In this document: piece by piece, positions 50,396-58,985 of the stretch
How the letters are laid out: every line of letters begins with the position of its first letter
Numbering within the stretch: position 1 is the stretch's first letter
Assembly (NCBI GenBank): GCA_036407095.1
Contig: DASWZV010000168.1
Coordinates: 1 to 64,000, forward strand
Reading direction: 5' to 3'
DNA: 64,000 bases
Origin: Gp6-AA40 sp036407095
GTDB lineage: Bacteria > Acidobacteriota > Vicinamibacteria > Vicinamibacterales > UBA2999
Notes under the pieces: model-generated
Databases searched by the model: none
What the model saw: only the letters and a program-made list of their open reading frames with translations
What the model was told of the DNA's origin: nothing
Made by a program: the position numbers and the translations under genes

Positions 50396-52495
50396 ATGGC
50401 TGCTCACGATCGGCCTGGCGATCTCACCCGGCGCGAGTTCGGAGTGCTGACGGCGGGCGCGCTGATCGGCAGCGCTGCGCATCTGGACGCGCAGGGCGTC
50501 GCGCGGACGTTACCTTCCCCATCGACCGGCGGTGCCATCCTCGACATAGCCGAGTGGAGCTATTACTGGTACGGCGTCGAGCGCGTGATGCTGGCGCGCG
50601 GCACGTTGATCAACGGGAGCCAGATGTTTGTCGAGCATTGGATCCCGGCTCAGGTGCGGCACTCCTACTCAATCGTCCTGATCCACGGCGGGTACGGCCA
50701 GGGTTCCGATTGGCTCAGCACACCTGACGGACGTCGAGGCTGGGCCTCGCTGCTCATCGAGGAAGGCTACAGGGTCTACGTGGTCGATCGCCCGGGCCAG
50801 GGCCGCAATCCACATCATCCGTGGGTGCATGGCCTCTACGACGCGCAGGCACCTACATTCTCTCGCGTCGCGCAAACCATCGGACACACGAGTGCGGCTC
50901 ACACGCAGTGGCCGGGCACCGGCGACGAGAACGATCCGGCAATCGCTCAGGTTGCCGCCGCGATGGGCCAGCCGATGGCCAACAACGAGATCACCCAGAA
51001 CCTGTGGCGATCTCGCGGCGCGATACTGCTCGACGACATCGGCCCGTCGATTCTGATCACGCACGGCGACGGGGCGACGTTCGCGTACGTCACGGCACAG
51101 GCGCGCCCATCGCTCGTGAAGGCCATCGTCACCGTCGAACAGCCGCCGCAGTCGCTGCAAGGTCAACGCCTCGCCGATCTGCGAACGATCCCGATTGCGA
51201 TCGTCACCGCCGACGCGTCGGCGGGCAACGATCCGAAGGCGGCGGACCTCCTGCGTCAATCCGGTTGGACTGTCGAGTCGATCGCGCTTGCCAGCCACGG
51301 TATCCGCGGCAACGGGCCGATGGTGATGATGGAGAAGAACAACCGCGCGGCGCTGCAGCCGGTCCTCGAGTGGATGCGATCGATCGAATCAGGCACCAGC
51401 AGCCCGCCTTCGGCTGTTGGTCCCCAGCGCGTGCCGCAAGCCGCGCGCGACGTCGAGATCGCGCGCAACACCGAATCGATGGCGGTGCGTCTTGCCGATC
51501 AAGGCGGCTTCTTCGTCGGCATCAAACGCAAGCCGATGCCCTACGGCGCGATCCCGCAGGGTCAGATGTTCGTGCAGTACATGATTCCCGCGGCACAACG
51601 GTACCCGTATCCGATCGTCATGGTGCACGGCGGCGGCGGTCAGGGCACGCACATGATGGGCCTCGGTCGTCGTCCGGGCTGGGTCCATTACTTCGTTCAA
51701 ACGGGCTACGCGGTGTACTGGCTCGATCGTCCCAGCTACGGCCGATCGCCGTACCACCCCGACGCGCTCGGCCCGGGGCATCTTCCAAACGTGCCGCCGT
51801 ACGAGCCGCTGCTCGAAGCGACCAACGTCTTCAAGACCGGGCAGTGGCCGGGCCCGGGCGGCATGGAAGATCCGTATATCAATCAGTTCATGGCGTGCGA
51901 ATCAGGCAACACGTCGGACGAAGCGTTTCACAGCGATCTCGTCTGGCCAGGCGGCGTCGAACTGATCGATCGCATCGGCCCGTGCATTCTTCACGGGCAT
52001 GCGTTCGGAGGCTTCTTCGCATGGGGCGTTGCCGATCGCCGGCCGAATCTCGTGAAAGGCATCGTCTGCATGGAGATCAACGGCAATCCTTTCGAGCGGC
52101 AGCTTCGCTGGGGATTGACCGCGAGCCCGATGACCTACGACCCGCCGGTGACCGACGTGAAGCAGTTCAGGCTGGTCGATCGCACGCCGCCGCCAGATTC
52201 ACCGCGTCCGATCGCGTCCCCCTTCAAGCTGCAGGCGGAGCCGGCGCACAAGTGGAAGAACCTGTCAGGCATTCCAATCGCGTGGCTGACGAGCGAGTTC
52301 GGCGCAGGCGGCTCTCCTGTCGCGAACGTCGAGTTCCTCGAGCAAGTCGGTTGCAAGGTCGAGATGCTGCGCCTGCTCGATCACGGGATCACCGGCAACG
52401 GGAATCTGATGTTGATGGAGCGGAACAATCACGAGGTCTTTACGGTCCTGCGTGACTGGTTGGACAAGAACGTCGCCCCGCCAAAGCGTACGTAG
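50396..52495 (+). CDS. Tandem alpha/beta-hydrolase protein (esterase 713-like) with Tat-type signal
   Basis: This 699-residue protein has a twin-arginine-like signal (TRREFGVLTAGALIGSAA) and two alpha/beta-hydrolase domains in tandem. Domain 1 covers residues 50-330 (IVLIHGGYGQGSDW, VYVVDRPGQGRNPHHP), and domain 2 residues 370-690 (IVMVHGGGGQGTHM, VYWLDRPSYGRSPYHP). In esterase-713-like relatives the nucleophile lies in HSxGG. Here domain 1 has HGDGA (223-227) and domain 2 HAFGG (535-539), so both Ser appear lost. The stop TAG is the head of a REP. Confidence 0.85.
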   Translation: MAAHDRPGDLTRREFGVLTAGALIGSAAHLDAQGVARTLPSPSTGGAILDIAEWSYYWYGVERVMLARGTLINGSQMFVEHWIPAQVRHSYSIVLIHGGYGQGSDWLSTPDGRRGWASLLIEEGYRVYVVDRPGQGRNPHHPWVHGLYDAQAPTFSRVAQTIGHTSAAHTQWPGTGDENDPAIAQVAAAMGQPMANNEITQNLWRSRGAILLDDIGPSILITHGDGATFAYVTAQARPSLVKAIVTVEQPPQSLQGQRLADLRTIPIAIVTADASAGNDPKAADLLRQSGWTVESIALASHGIRGNGPMVMMEKNNRAALQPVLEWMRSIESGTSSPPSAVGPQRVPQAARDVEIARNTESMAVRLADQGGFFVGIKRKPMPYGAIPQGQMFVQYMIPAAQRYPYPIVMVHGGGGQGTHMMGLGRRPGWVHYFVQTGYAVYWLDRPSYGRSPYHPDALGPGHLPNVPPYEPLLEATNVFKTGQWPGPGGMEDPYINQFMACESGNTSDEAFHSDLVWPGGVELIDRIGPCILHGHAFGGFFAWGVADRRPNLVKGIVCMEINGNPFERQLRWGLTASPMTYDPPVTDVKQFRLVDRTPPPDSPRPIASPFKLQAEPAHKWKNLSGIPIAWLTSEFGAGGSPVANVEFLEQVGCKVEMLRLLDHGITGNGNLMLMERNNHEVFTVLRDWLDKNVAPPKRT

Positions 52496-52556
52496 TGTCC
52501 GCATTCCTTGCCCGCTGTAGCCGCGTAGCGCGAAGGCGGGAGGCGGACTCGCCAGG
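52493..52556 (+). repeat. Degenerate GTAG REP whose head is the esterase-like gene's stop codon
   Basis: CGTAGTGTCCG starts at the stop codon (TAG, 52493-52495). A degenerate hairpin follows: CCCGC, with TAGCCGCG, and GCGAAGGCGGG. Confidence 0.5.
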
Positions 52557-52564
52557 CTCCGTAG

Positions 52565-52613
52565 GGCAAAGGGCGAAGGTCAAAGGTCAAAAGTCAAAGG
52601 TGAGGTCAAAGGT
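52565..52613 (+). repeat. Heptad arm (GGTCAAA words), left flank of the GNAT gene
   Basis: GGTCAAA, GGTCAAA, AGTCAAA in exact 7-base register, with further GGTCAAAGG. The inverted partner is at 53516-53549, on the far side of the GNAT gene. Confidence 0.75.
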
Positions 52614-52652
52614 CTGGGTACTAAGTGCCAAGGTGTATCTGGAGGTGCGGGT

Positions 52653-53441
52653 GTGGGTTCAGGTGTGAATGTGAAGGTCAAATGCTTCGGATGTGATGCG
52701 CTGATCGAGTCCGACGGCGCCGACGCCCTCGTCGACGCTTTCGTAGCGCACGCGCAGGAGCGCCACACCTGGTCGTACCCAGAAGAAGCGATTCGGAACT
52801 ACGCACGCAACTACGCCGATGCGACCGCACGGCTGACGGCGGACACCGAACGACTGCCTGAGATCGCCGACGTCACAGTGCATCCGGTAACCACGGACCG
52901 CATCGACGACTGGCTCCGGTTCTTCGATCACGACGGCTTCGCCGGCAACCCCGATTGGGCCTCGTGCTATTGCCTCGAACCCCATGTGCCCGCGACGCCC
53001 GAACATCCTGAGCGCCCATGGCGCGAGAGACGGGCGGCCGTAGCCGAGCGGCTTCGGGGAGACACGACCTCCGGGTATCTCGCGTACGTCGAGGGTCGAG
53101 CCGTTGGGTGGGTCAATGCCTCGCTGCGCTCCGACTACGGCCTCTTCCGCGATGTCGATCCCGACGGACCCGAGGCGACGTCGGTAATCGGAGTCTCGTG
53201 CTTCGTCATCGCCCCGCCGTTCCGACGGCACGGGATCGCGTCGGCACTGCTCGACCGTGTAATCGCGGACGCCTCTGCCCGCGGTGCAGCCTGGATAGAG
53301 GCCTACCCTGACAACAAACCGGCAGAGAGCGACGCAGGCCATTTCCGCGGCCCGCGATCCATGTACGACGCACGCGGATTCGAGCCGATCCAGGTGCGCG
53401 AACGGGACACAGTGGTGCGCTTATCGGCCAAACGTGCGTAG
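52653..53441 (+). CDS. GNAT acetyltransferase with an N-terminal Cys-containing domain
   Basis: Residues 1-65 of this 262-residue protein form a small domain (VKCFGCDALIESDGADAL, HAQERHTWSYPEEA) with a CxxC and His residues, perhaps zinc-binding. Residues 75-260 are a GNAT domain with the acetyl-CoA motif as PFRRHGIASALLDRV and GFEPIQVRER at the end. Substrate is unknown. The GTG start has GGAGG at 7 bases; nearby GTG codons are alternatives. The gene is enclosed by inverted heptad arms, and its TAG stop is the head of a REP. Confidence 0.85.
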   Translation: MGSGVNVKVKCFGCDALIESDGADALVDAFVAHAQERHTWSYPEEAIRNYARNYADATARLTADTERLPEIADVTVHPVTTDRIDDWLRFFDHDGFAGNPDWASCYCLEPHVPATPEHPERPWRERRAAVAERLRGDTTSGYLAYVEGRAVGWVNASLRSDYGLFRDVDPDGPEATSVIGVSCFVIAPPFRRHGIASALLDRVIADASARGAAWIEAYPDNKPAESDAGHFRGPRSMYDARGFEPIQVRERDTVVRLSAKRA

Positions 53442-53461
53442 AGTCCGGCTTTAGCCGCACC
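53437..53461 (+). repeat. GTAG REP whose head is the GNAT gene's stop codon
   Basis: CGTAGAGTCCGGC, TTTA, GCCGCACC. TAG at 53439-53441 ends the GNAT gene. It is almost the same sequence as the REP in the trxA leader. Confidence 0.7.
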
Positions 53462-53515
53462 TCGCAGGTCCTACCATAAGGACAAAAGGCAAACGTGCCT
53501 CAAAGGCCACCCGTA

Positions 53516-53549
53516 CTTTGACTTGACCTTTGACCTTTGACTTTTGACC
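53516..53549 (-). repeat. Heptad arm (CTTTGAC words), right flank of the GNAT gene
   Basis: CTTTGAC-TTGACCTTTGAC and CTTTGACTTTTGACC are the inverse of the arm at 52565-52613. A small hairpin GCGGAGCG, CGCTCCGC follows at about 53552-53577. Confidence 0.75.
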
Positions 53550-53700
53550 TACGCGGAGCGCCAGGTGTCGCTCCGCGCCCCTTCAGCCGAAACAACAGGC
53601 ATCACGATGGCAACGGCGATCGCCGCAATGACGACACGGGACGACGGCTGCGACGTAAACGATAGCCAGAGCAATGTTGACCGTGGTACGGTGACCAAGC

Positions 53701-55110
53701 ATGGCCGCATCTAGTTCTCAACCGGAGGTGCGAACCGTAGAACCGGCAACCACCCGCCCAATGACCGGTCGCCCTACCGCGCCTGTCATCGGGAAGCTCA
53801 CTGTCATCGCCTCACTACGCCAGCCCAAAGTCGCGGTGATGCTGATGCTGGGCTTCTCGTCGGGCCTTCCGTTCATGCTGTCGGGAAATACGCTTGGCTA
53901 TTGGCTGCGCGAAGAAGGGACCTCGCTGGAAGCCATCGGCTTCCTGTCGTGGGTAGGGTTGGCGTACTCGCTCAAGTTTCTGTGGGCACCGATCGTCGAT
54001 CGCCTCGATGCGCCGCTGTTCGGGCGATTCGGCCGGCGCCGCGGATGGATGATCACCACCCAGGTCGTCGTGGCCGTCGGCCTGTTCGCGCTGTCGGCGA
54101 TTGGACTCACGGCGGGCCTGGCGCCGCTCGGCGCGCTCGCCCTGCTCGTAGCCTTTGCTTCCTCCACCCAGGACATCGTCGTGGACGCGTGGCGCATCGA
54201 AGCCGCCACCGACGCCGACGAGTTGGGCCTCCTCTCGGCCGCCTATCAGCTTGGGTACCGGGCCGCGCTGATCGCATCCGAGGCCCTGATCCTCATCGCA
54301 GCGAGCCATCTCGGCTGGAACATCTCGTACACCTTCATGGCTGTGTTGATGGGCATCGGACTCTGCGCCAGTCTTGCCGCCATCGAGCCGGCGCGAGCGA
54401 CCGCGGTCTTCAACGACAAATCGCAGGTTGCACCGCTTTGGAGTGCTCGAGGGTTTTTCGATGCGGTCATCGGCCCGTTTACGGAGTTCTTCCGCGTCTA
54501 TGGCTGGATGGCACTGCTGATGTTGACGATGATCAGCCTTTACCGGCTGCCCGAGTTCATGATGGGACCGATGGCCAACCCCTTCTACCACGACCTCGGA
54601 CTGTCGAAGGACGTCGTGGGGACTGTGCGCGCATCGATCGGCCTGGTCGGTTCAATCCTCGGCATCGCGGCCGGCGGCTTCAGCGCATTGCGGTTCGGAT
54701 ACATCAAAACGCTGATTGTCGGTATCGTCCTCCAGAGCGTCGTCGTCGCCGTCTTTGCGATCCTCGCGTACACCGGTCCTGACGTTCGCGTCTTCGGCGC
54801 CGTCATGGTGTTCGACAATTTCGGTGTCAGCTTTGCGGCGGTCGCGCTGGTGACCTACATGTCGAGCCTGACCAGTCTCGGCTACACCGCGACGCAGTAC
54901 GCGCTTCTGAGCTCCGCGTACACGTACGTCGGCAAGATCTCGAAGGGATTCTCCGGTGTCATCGTCGAACACTTCGCGTCCGGACGGACGTTGCTCGAAG
55001 GTTATGCCCTGTTCTTCATCGTCGCTGGTTCGCTGGGCATTCCGGCGCTCCTCCTCTGTCTTTTCCTTGCACGTGTCGCACGCCAGCCGGCAGTGGCTGC
55101 TCACGTGTAG
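53701..55110 (+). CDS. AmpG-like MFS permease
   Basis: This 469-residue inner-membrane protein has about 12-14 helices. AmpG-type features: MLGFSSGLPFMLSGNTLGYW (split as GFSSGLPFML and NTLGYWL), LKFLWAPIVDR, and STQDIVVDAWRIE. AmpG imports GlcNAc-anhydromuropeptides for recycling and may influence beta-lactamase induction. It is close to the family in length. No anhydro-amidase or ampD gene is adjacent, but the carboxypeptidase at 3.3 kb acts on the same polymer. Confidence 0.88.
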   Translation: MAASSSQPEVRTVEPATTRPMTGRPTAPVIGKLTVIASLRQPKVAVMLMLGFSSGLPFMLSGNTLGYWLREEGTSLEAIGFLSWVGLAYSLKFLWAPIVDRLDAPLFGRFGRRRGWMITTQVVVAVGLFALSAIGLTAGLAPLGALALLVAFASSTQDIVVDAWRIEAATDADELGLLSAAYQLGYRAALIASEALILIAASHLGWNISYTFMAVLMGIGLCASLAAIEPARATAVFNDKSQVAPLWSARGFFDAVIGPFTEFFRVYGWMALLMLTMISLYRLPEFMMGPMANPFYHDLGLSKDVVGTVRASIGLVGSILGIAAGGFSALRFGYIKTLIVGIVLQSVVVAVFAILAYTGPDVRVFGAVMVFDNFGVSFAAVALVTYMSSLTSLGYTATQYALLSSAYTYVGKISKGFSGVIVEHFASGRTLLEGYALFFIVAGSLGIPALLLCLFLARVARQPAVAAHV

Positions 55111-55209
55111 CGCGGGCACTCGCCTTCGTTGTCGCTGACTCTTGGATCTTTGTGCCCGTTGTGGCACAAAATCTGGGGTGTCCTTCGGGCCGACTTCACG
55201 GAGGGAGTC

Positions 55210-56223
55210 ATGAACACAAGCGCACGCGCCACCGTCGCCGCCTGTGTACTCGCAGCCAGCATCCTGGCTGAGATCCTCACGACCGCGCAAAGCCGTCCGG
55301 GTGCGGCGCCTTCGTGGACACCGCCACGCACCGCGTGGGGGCATCCCGACATCTCGGGCACTTATACGAACAAGGACGAAGCCAACACGCCGCTCGAGCG
55401 GCCCGACGAGTTCAAGGGCCGAAGCGCCGAAGACTTCTCCGCTGCCGATCTCGACAGGCTCACGAAGGAGCGGCAGGCGGTCGCCGCCAAGATCGCGGGC
55501 GGCATCGGGGGCGCAGAAACCGGTGCCGGTCCGACCCATTGGTACGAGCATCTGAAGGGCAACAGCAGCCGTGCCTGGCTCATCGTCGACCCGCCTGACG
55601 GGAAGCTGCCAGCGATGACGCCGCAGGCGATGAAGCGTGAGGCGGCGTATGCCGCGCTCAACGACGCACGCAACGGAGAGGGCCGCGCCGATTCATGGCT
55701 CGATCGCAGCCTCTACGATCGCTGTATCACGCGCGGCCTGCCAGGTTCGATGATGCCGGCCATCTACGGCAACTCCTATCAGATCCTGCAGACGCCCGAC
55801 TCGATCGCCATCCGCTACGAGATGATTCACGAGACGCGCGTCATCCCGCTCGATGGCCGCCCTCACGTCAGCCTGGGCATCCGCGAGTACCTCGGTGATG
55901 CGCGCGGCCGTTGGGACGGCAACACGCTGGTCGTGGAGTCGACCAATTTCACGAGCAAGACCCACATGGGCTACAACAACCGCTACAACAGCGAGAAGTA
56001 CAAACTCGTGGAACGCTTCACGCCGGTCGCGCCAAACAGGCTTCAGTGGCAGGTCACGGTCGATGATCCCGAGACGTGGACCCGGCCATGGACGTTCACG
56101 ATGCCGCTGACGAGGGACGACAGTCAGCAGGTGTTCGAATACGGGTGTCACGAAGGGAACCTGGGGCTGGAACACATCCTGTCGGCGGCGCGCGCGGAAG
56201 AACGAGCCGGCAGCCGTCATTGA
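55210..56223 (+). CDS. Exported protein with the shared GRWDGNTL domain (fifth copy)
   Basis: This 337-residue protein has a signal peptide (VAACVLAASILAEILTTAQ), an opening TPPRTAWGHPDISGTYTN and then the domain seen in the 33-39 kb cluster: VIPLDGRPHVS, GRWDGNTLVVEST, LVERFTPV, VDDPETWTRPWTF. The C-terminus carries YGCHEGNLG, a likely conserved Cys-His pair. Function is unknown. The ATG has GGAGGGA at 4-5 bases. A short VWFA-like gene follows. Confidence 0.78.
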   Translation: MNTSARATVAACVLAASILAEILTTAQSRPGAAPSWTPPRTAWGHPDISGTYTNKDEANTPLERPDEFKGRSAEDFSAADLDRLTKERQAVAAKIAGGIGGAETGAGPTHWYEHLKGNSSRAWLIVDPPDGKLPAMTPQAMKREAAYAALNDARNGEGRADSWLDRSLYDRCITRGLPGSMMPAIYGNSYQILQTPDSIAIRYEMIHETRVIPLDGRPHVSLGIREYLGDARGRWDGNTLVVESTNFTSKTHMGYNNRYNSEKYKLVERFTPVAPNRLQWQVTVDDPETWTRPWTFTMPLTRDDSQQVFEYGCHEGNLGLEHILSAARAEERAGSRH

Positions 56224-56296
56224 GCCTGTTACACGAAGGGACACCACAATCCAAATGTCCGTGCGTGGCGTCTAACGCCTTCAACGGGAGGTGCGC

Positions 56297-57196
56297 ATGC
56301 GGAAACGCCTTGTCATGATCGCGGGTCTGGTTCTCGGTGTCAGTACCCTTTCCATCGAGGCGCAGCAGCAGCTGACGGTGTTTGCCCGAATCCTCGACGG
56401 GAAGGGTGCGCCCGTGGCGGCCCTCGAACCGGCCGACGTGAAGATCATGGAAAACAACGTCGAAGCGAAGGTCGTCAAGATCGAGCCGATCAACTGGCCG
56501 CTCAAGGTCCAGGTGCTCATCGACAACGGCGTCGGCCTCGGCAACGACAACCTCACCAACATACGCAACGGCGTGAAAGGACTGATTGAAGCGCTGCCCG
56601 AGGGCACCGAGCTGACGCTCGTGACCACCGCACCTCAGCCGCGAGTGGTCGTGAAAGCGACGACCGATCGGATGGCGCAGTTGAAGGGCGTCGATCTGCT
56701 CACGCCGGACGGTGGCAGCGGCCGTTTCGTCGAATCCCTCAACGAGGCGATGCAACGATTCGAGAAAGACAAGACCGACTTCTTTCCGGTCATCATTACC
56801 GCAGGAACCACCAGCGGCGACACGAACAACCTCGAAAACACATACAAGCAGTTGCTGAAGCGGCTCGAGCAGAAGCCGGCGACGGTGCACGTCGCGTTGT
56901 TCTCGAAGGGTGCCAACTCCTCTGCCAGCGCAGGCAACGTGCAGACCGAGGTTGGCATCGCCGTCACGAAGTACGTTGGCGGACGGTTCGAGTCGATCAA
57001 CTCCGGAACTCGCCTGGCCTCGCTGCTCCCGGAGTTCGGGAAGCAGGTCGCCAAGAGTCAGGAGGGCCAGAGCCACCAGTTCCGAATCACGGTGGCGCGC
57101 CCGAATGGGGCCTCGGGCAACCCTGGCGGCATCTCGATGGCGACGAAACCGGGCCTGACGGTGGCGTCGCTCACGATGGACGGACGGATACCCTAG
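56297..57196 (+). CDS. Short exported VWFA-like protein (paralogue of 15.5 kb gene)
   Basis: This 299-residue protein has a signal peptide (LVMIAGLVLGVSTLSIEAQ) followed by the same order as its paralogue: FARILDGKGAPVAALE, KIMENNVEAKVVKIEP, VLIDNGVGLGNDNL, VTTAPQPRVVVKATTDR and LLPEFGKQVAKS. The metal site is DNGVG, weaker than in active VWA domains. Start ATG 56297 has GGGAGG at 5 bases. Function is unknown. Confidence 0.75.
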   Translation: MRKRLVMIAGLVLGVSTLSIEAQQQLTVFARILDGKGAPVAALEPADVKIMENNVEAKVVKIEPINWPLKVQVLIDNGVGLGNDNLTNIRNGVKGLIEALPEGTELTLVTTAPQPRVVVKATTDRMAQLKGVDLLTPDGGSGRFVESLNEAMQRFEKDKTDFFPVIITAGTTSGDTNNLENTYKQLLKRLEQKPATVHVALFSKGANSSASAGNVQTEVGIAVTKYVGGRFESINSGTRLASLLPEFGKQVAKSQEGQSHQFRITVARPNGASGNPGGISMATKPGLTVASLTMDGRIP

Positions 57197-57207
57197 GGAG
57201 TGCGATG

Positions 57208-57320
57208 TCTGTTGGTGGGATCCTGAGCTTTCTGTCGGTGCGATTCTGCGTGTCTGTTGGTGCGATCCTGCGTGTCTGTTAGTGCGATCCGGCTGACGAC
57301 TGTCGGTGCGATGGGGCACG
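57208..57320. repeat. Minisatellite-like tandem repeat (five copies, 22-24 bases)
   Basis: Units start at 57208, 57231, 57253, 57275 and 57299 and share TCTGTTGGTGCGATCCTGCG. It fills most of the gap between the convergent VWFA-like and CobT genes. Confidence 0.8.
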
Positions 57321-57350
57321 TCTCGATGGGAGGTGCCCCACGAACGTCCT

Positions 57351-58982
57351 CTACTGCTGACTCAAAAGCGCAATCAGCTTTGTGCTGAGGGCCGGACCGA
57401 GCTGCTCGATCCGGGCGATCGTCGTCGCGTTGCGGTAGAACGTCGACACATCGTGGCCGATCCCAATCGCCGCGAGCTGCACCGGCGAGCGCGCTTCGAT
57501 GCCTTCCACGACCTCCTGCAAGTGCCCTTCGAGGTACTCGTGACCGTTGGCGGCCATCGTCGCTTCGTCCATCGGCGTGCCGTCGGAGACGACGACGAGA
57601 AGGCGGCGCACTTCGCTGCGCGCGCGCAGGCGGGCATGCGCCCAGCTCACGGCCTCGCCGTCGATGTTCTCCTTCAACATCTCATCGCGCAGGAAGAGGC
57701 CGAGCGCGATCCGCGCGCGTCGCCATGGCACATCGGCGCTCTTGATCACGATGTGTTCGAGCGCGTTGAGCCGGCCCGGACGTTCGGGATGGCCATCCGC
57801 GGCCCACTGCCGTGCCGGTTCCCCGCCATCCCAGTCGCGCGTCGTGAACCCGAGCACTTCGCATTTCACACCGCAGCGCTCCAGCACGCGCGCGAAGATC
57901 TCGACCGTCAGCGCCGCGATGAGCATCGGGCGTCCGCGCATCGATCCCGAGTGATCGATGAGAAGACTGACAACCGTGCTCGGGAACGGTGATTCGCTCT
58001 CCTGCTTGAACGGCCTGGCGCGGCCGCCGCTCGCGACGAACGCAGCCAGACGCGAGGCGTCGACGACCCCCTCGTCGAGATCGAACCGCCACTCACGCGT
58101 CTGCCGCGCCATCAGCACGCGCATCAGACGCTTGGCCAGCCGCGCAACGATCGGCTGCAGCGCGCTCAACTCGGAGCCGAGCTTCTGATGCAGGGTCGCC
58201 AGCTCGGCACGGCTCGCGAGCGCCGCGGCATTGATCACGCGATCGTACGCAGTCGTGTAGGCCTGATATCCCTCCCTCAGCGCTCCGCCCGATTGCACGC
58301 TGGCGCTTCCACCAGGTGTGTTCTCCGATCCGTGCTGGGGCGCGTCTGCCTTCTTCAGTGGAGCCGATGTACCGCCAGGATCACCTCGTTTGGGGAGCGC
58401 GCGAACGATCTCGCGCATCCCGAGAGACAGCTGTTGTGCGCCGGCGCTCGCGGTCGTGTCTCGAGGAAGATGCTCGACCGCCTTCCGCGCCCATGACGCC
58501 GCCGACGCGGCGAAGCTTTCCTGATTGTCGAGGAGCGCACACAGCCGCTTCAATTCGTCGACGAGCGAAGACGGAAGTGCGCCGCGCACGCGCGCGACGA
58601 GTGCGGCCTTCTCGCTCGGTGCCGCCCGACCGCTCAGCATCTCGAACGCGAGCCATCGCGGGCCGTCCTGCTCGGCGCCCGGGTGCGCGATGAGGTTCTT
58701 CGCAATCCCGATCAACCACCGCGCGCCGAGCGCGTCGAGGCGCGCCAGTTCGAGGGCGGCGAACAGATCCGACGCAGGCGCGTCCGCTGGCTGATGACGA
58801 TGATGAATCGCACCGGCATGAAAGCGGCGCCGCACCGCGAGCCGATCGCCGAACGCACGCAGGCTCCCGAGCGTCGCCGCATTGGCACGACCGATCATCG
58901 CGTCGGCGTCCTCGGTCCCCGCCAGCGCGCGCGTGCACGCACCCACGGCTTCCACCGTGCGATCCGAAAAGGGACCGGGCAT
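57351..58982 (-). CDS. cobT: CobT-like cobaltochelatase subunit / VWA protein
   Basis: This 543-residue protein has a helical N-terminal part and an acidic-poor linker (residues 195-230). The C-terminal VWA domain (residues 325-540) carries a full metal site, LIDHSGSMRGR (DxSxS). CobT, with CobS and CobN, inserts cobalt into hydrogenobyrinate diamide; the VWA/AAA pair also serves as a generic chelatase or MoxR-VWA module. The partner ATPase gene lies 3 bases upstream. No CobN or other corrin genes are in the window. Confidence 0.8.
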   Translation of the reverse strand: MPGPFSDRTVEAVGACTRALAGTEDADAMIGRANAATLGSLRAFGDRLAVRRRFHAGAIHHRHQPADAPASDLFAALELARLDALGARWLIGIAKNLIAHPGAEQDGPRWLAFEMLSGRAAPSEKAALVARVRGALPSSLVDELKRLCALLDNQESFAASAASWARKAVEHLPRDTTASAGAQQLSLGMREIVRALPKRGDPGGTSAPLKKADAPQHGSENTPGGSASVQSGGALREGYQAYTTAYDRVINAAALASRAELATLHQKLGSELSALQPIVARLAKRLMRVLMARQTREWRFDLDEGVVDASRLAAFVASGGRARPFKQESESPFPSTVVSLLIDHSGSMRGRPMLIAALTVEIFARVLERCGVKCEVLGFTTRDWDGGEPARQWAADGHPERPGRLNALEHIVIKSADVPWRRARIALGLFLRDEMLKENIDGEAVSWAHARLRARSEVRRLLVVVSDGTPMDEATMAANGHEYLEGHLQEVVEGIEARSPVQLAAIGIGHDVSTFYRNATTIARIEQLGPALSTKLIALLSQQ

Positions 58983-58985
58983 CAG

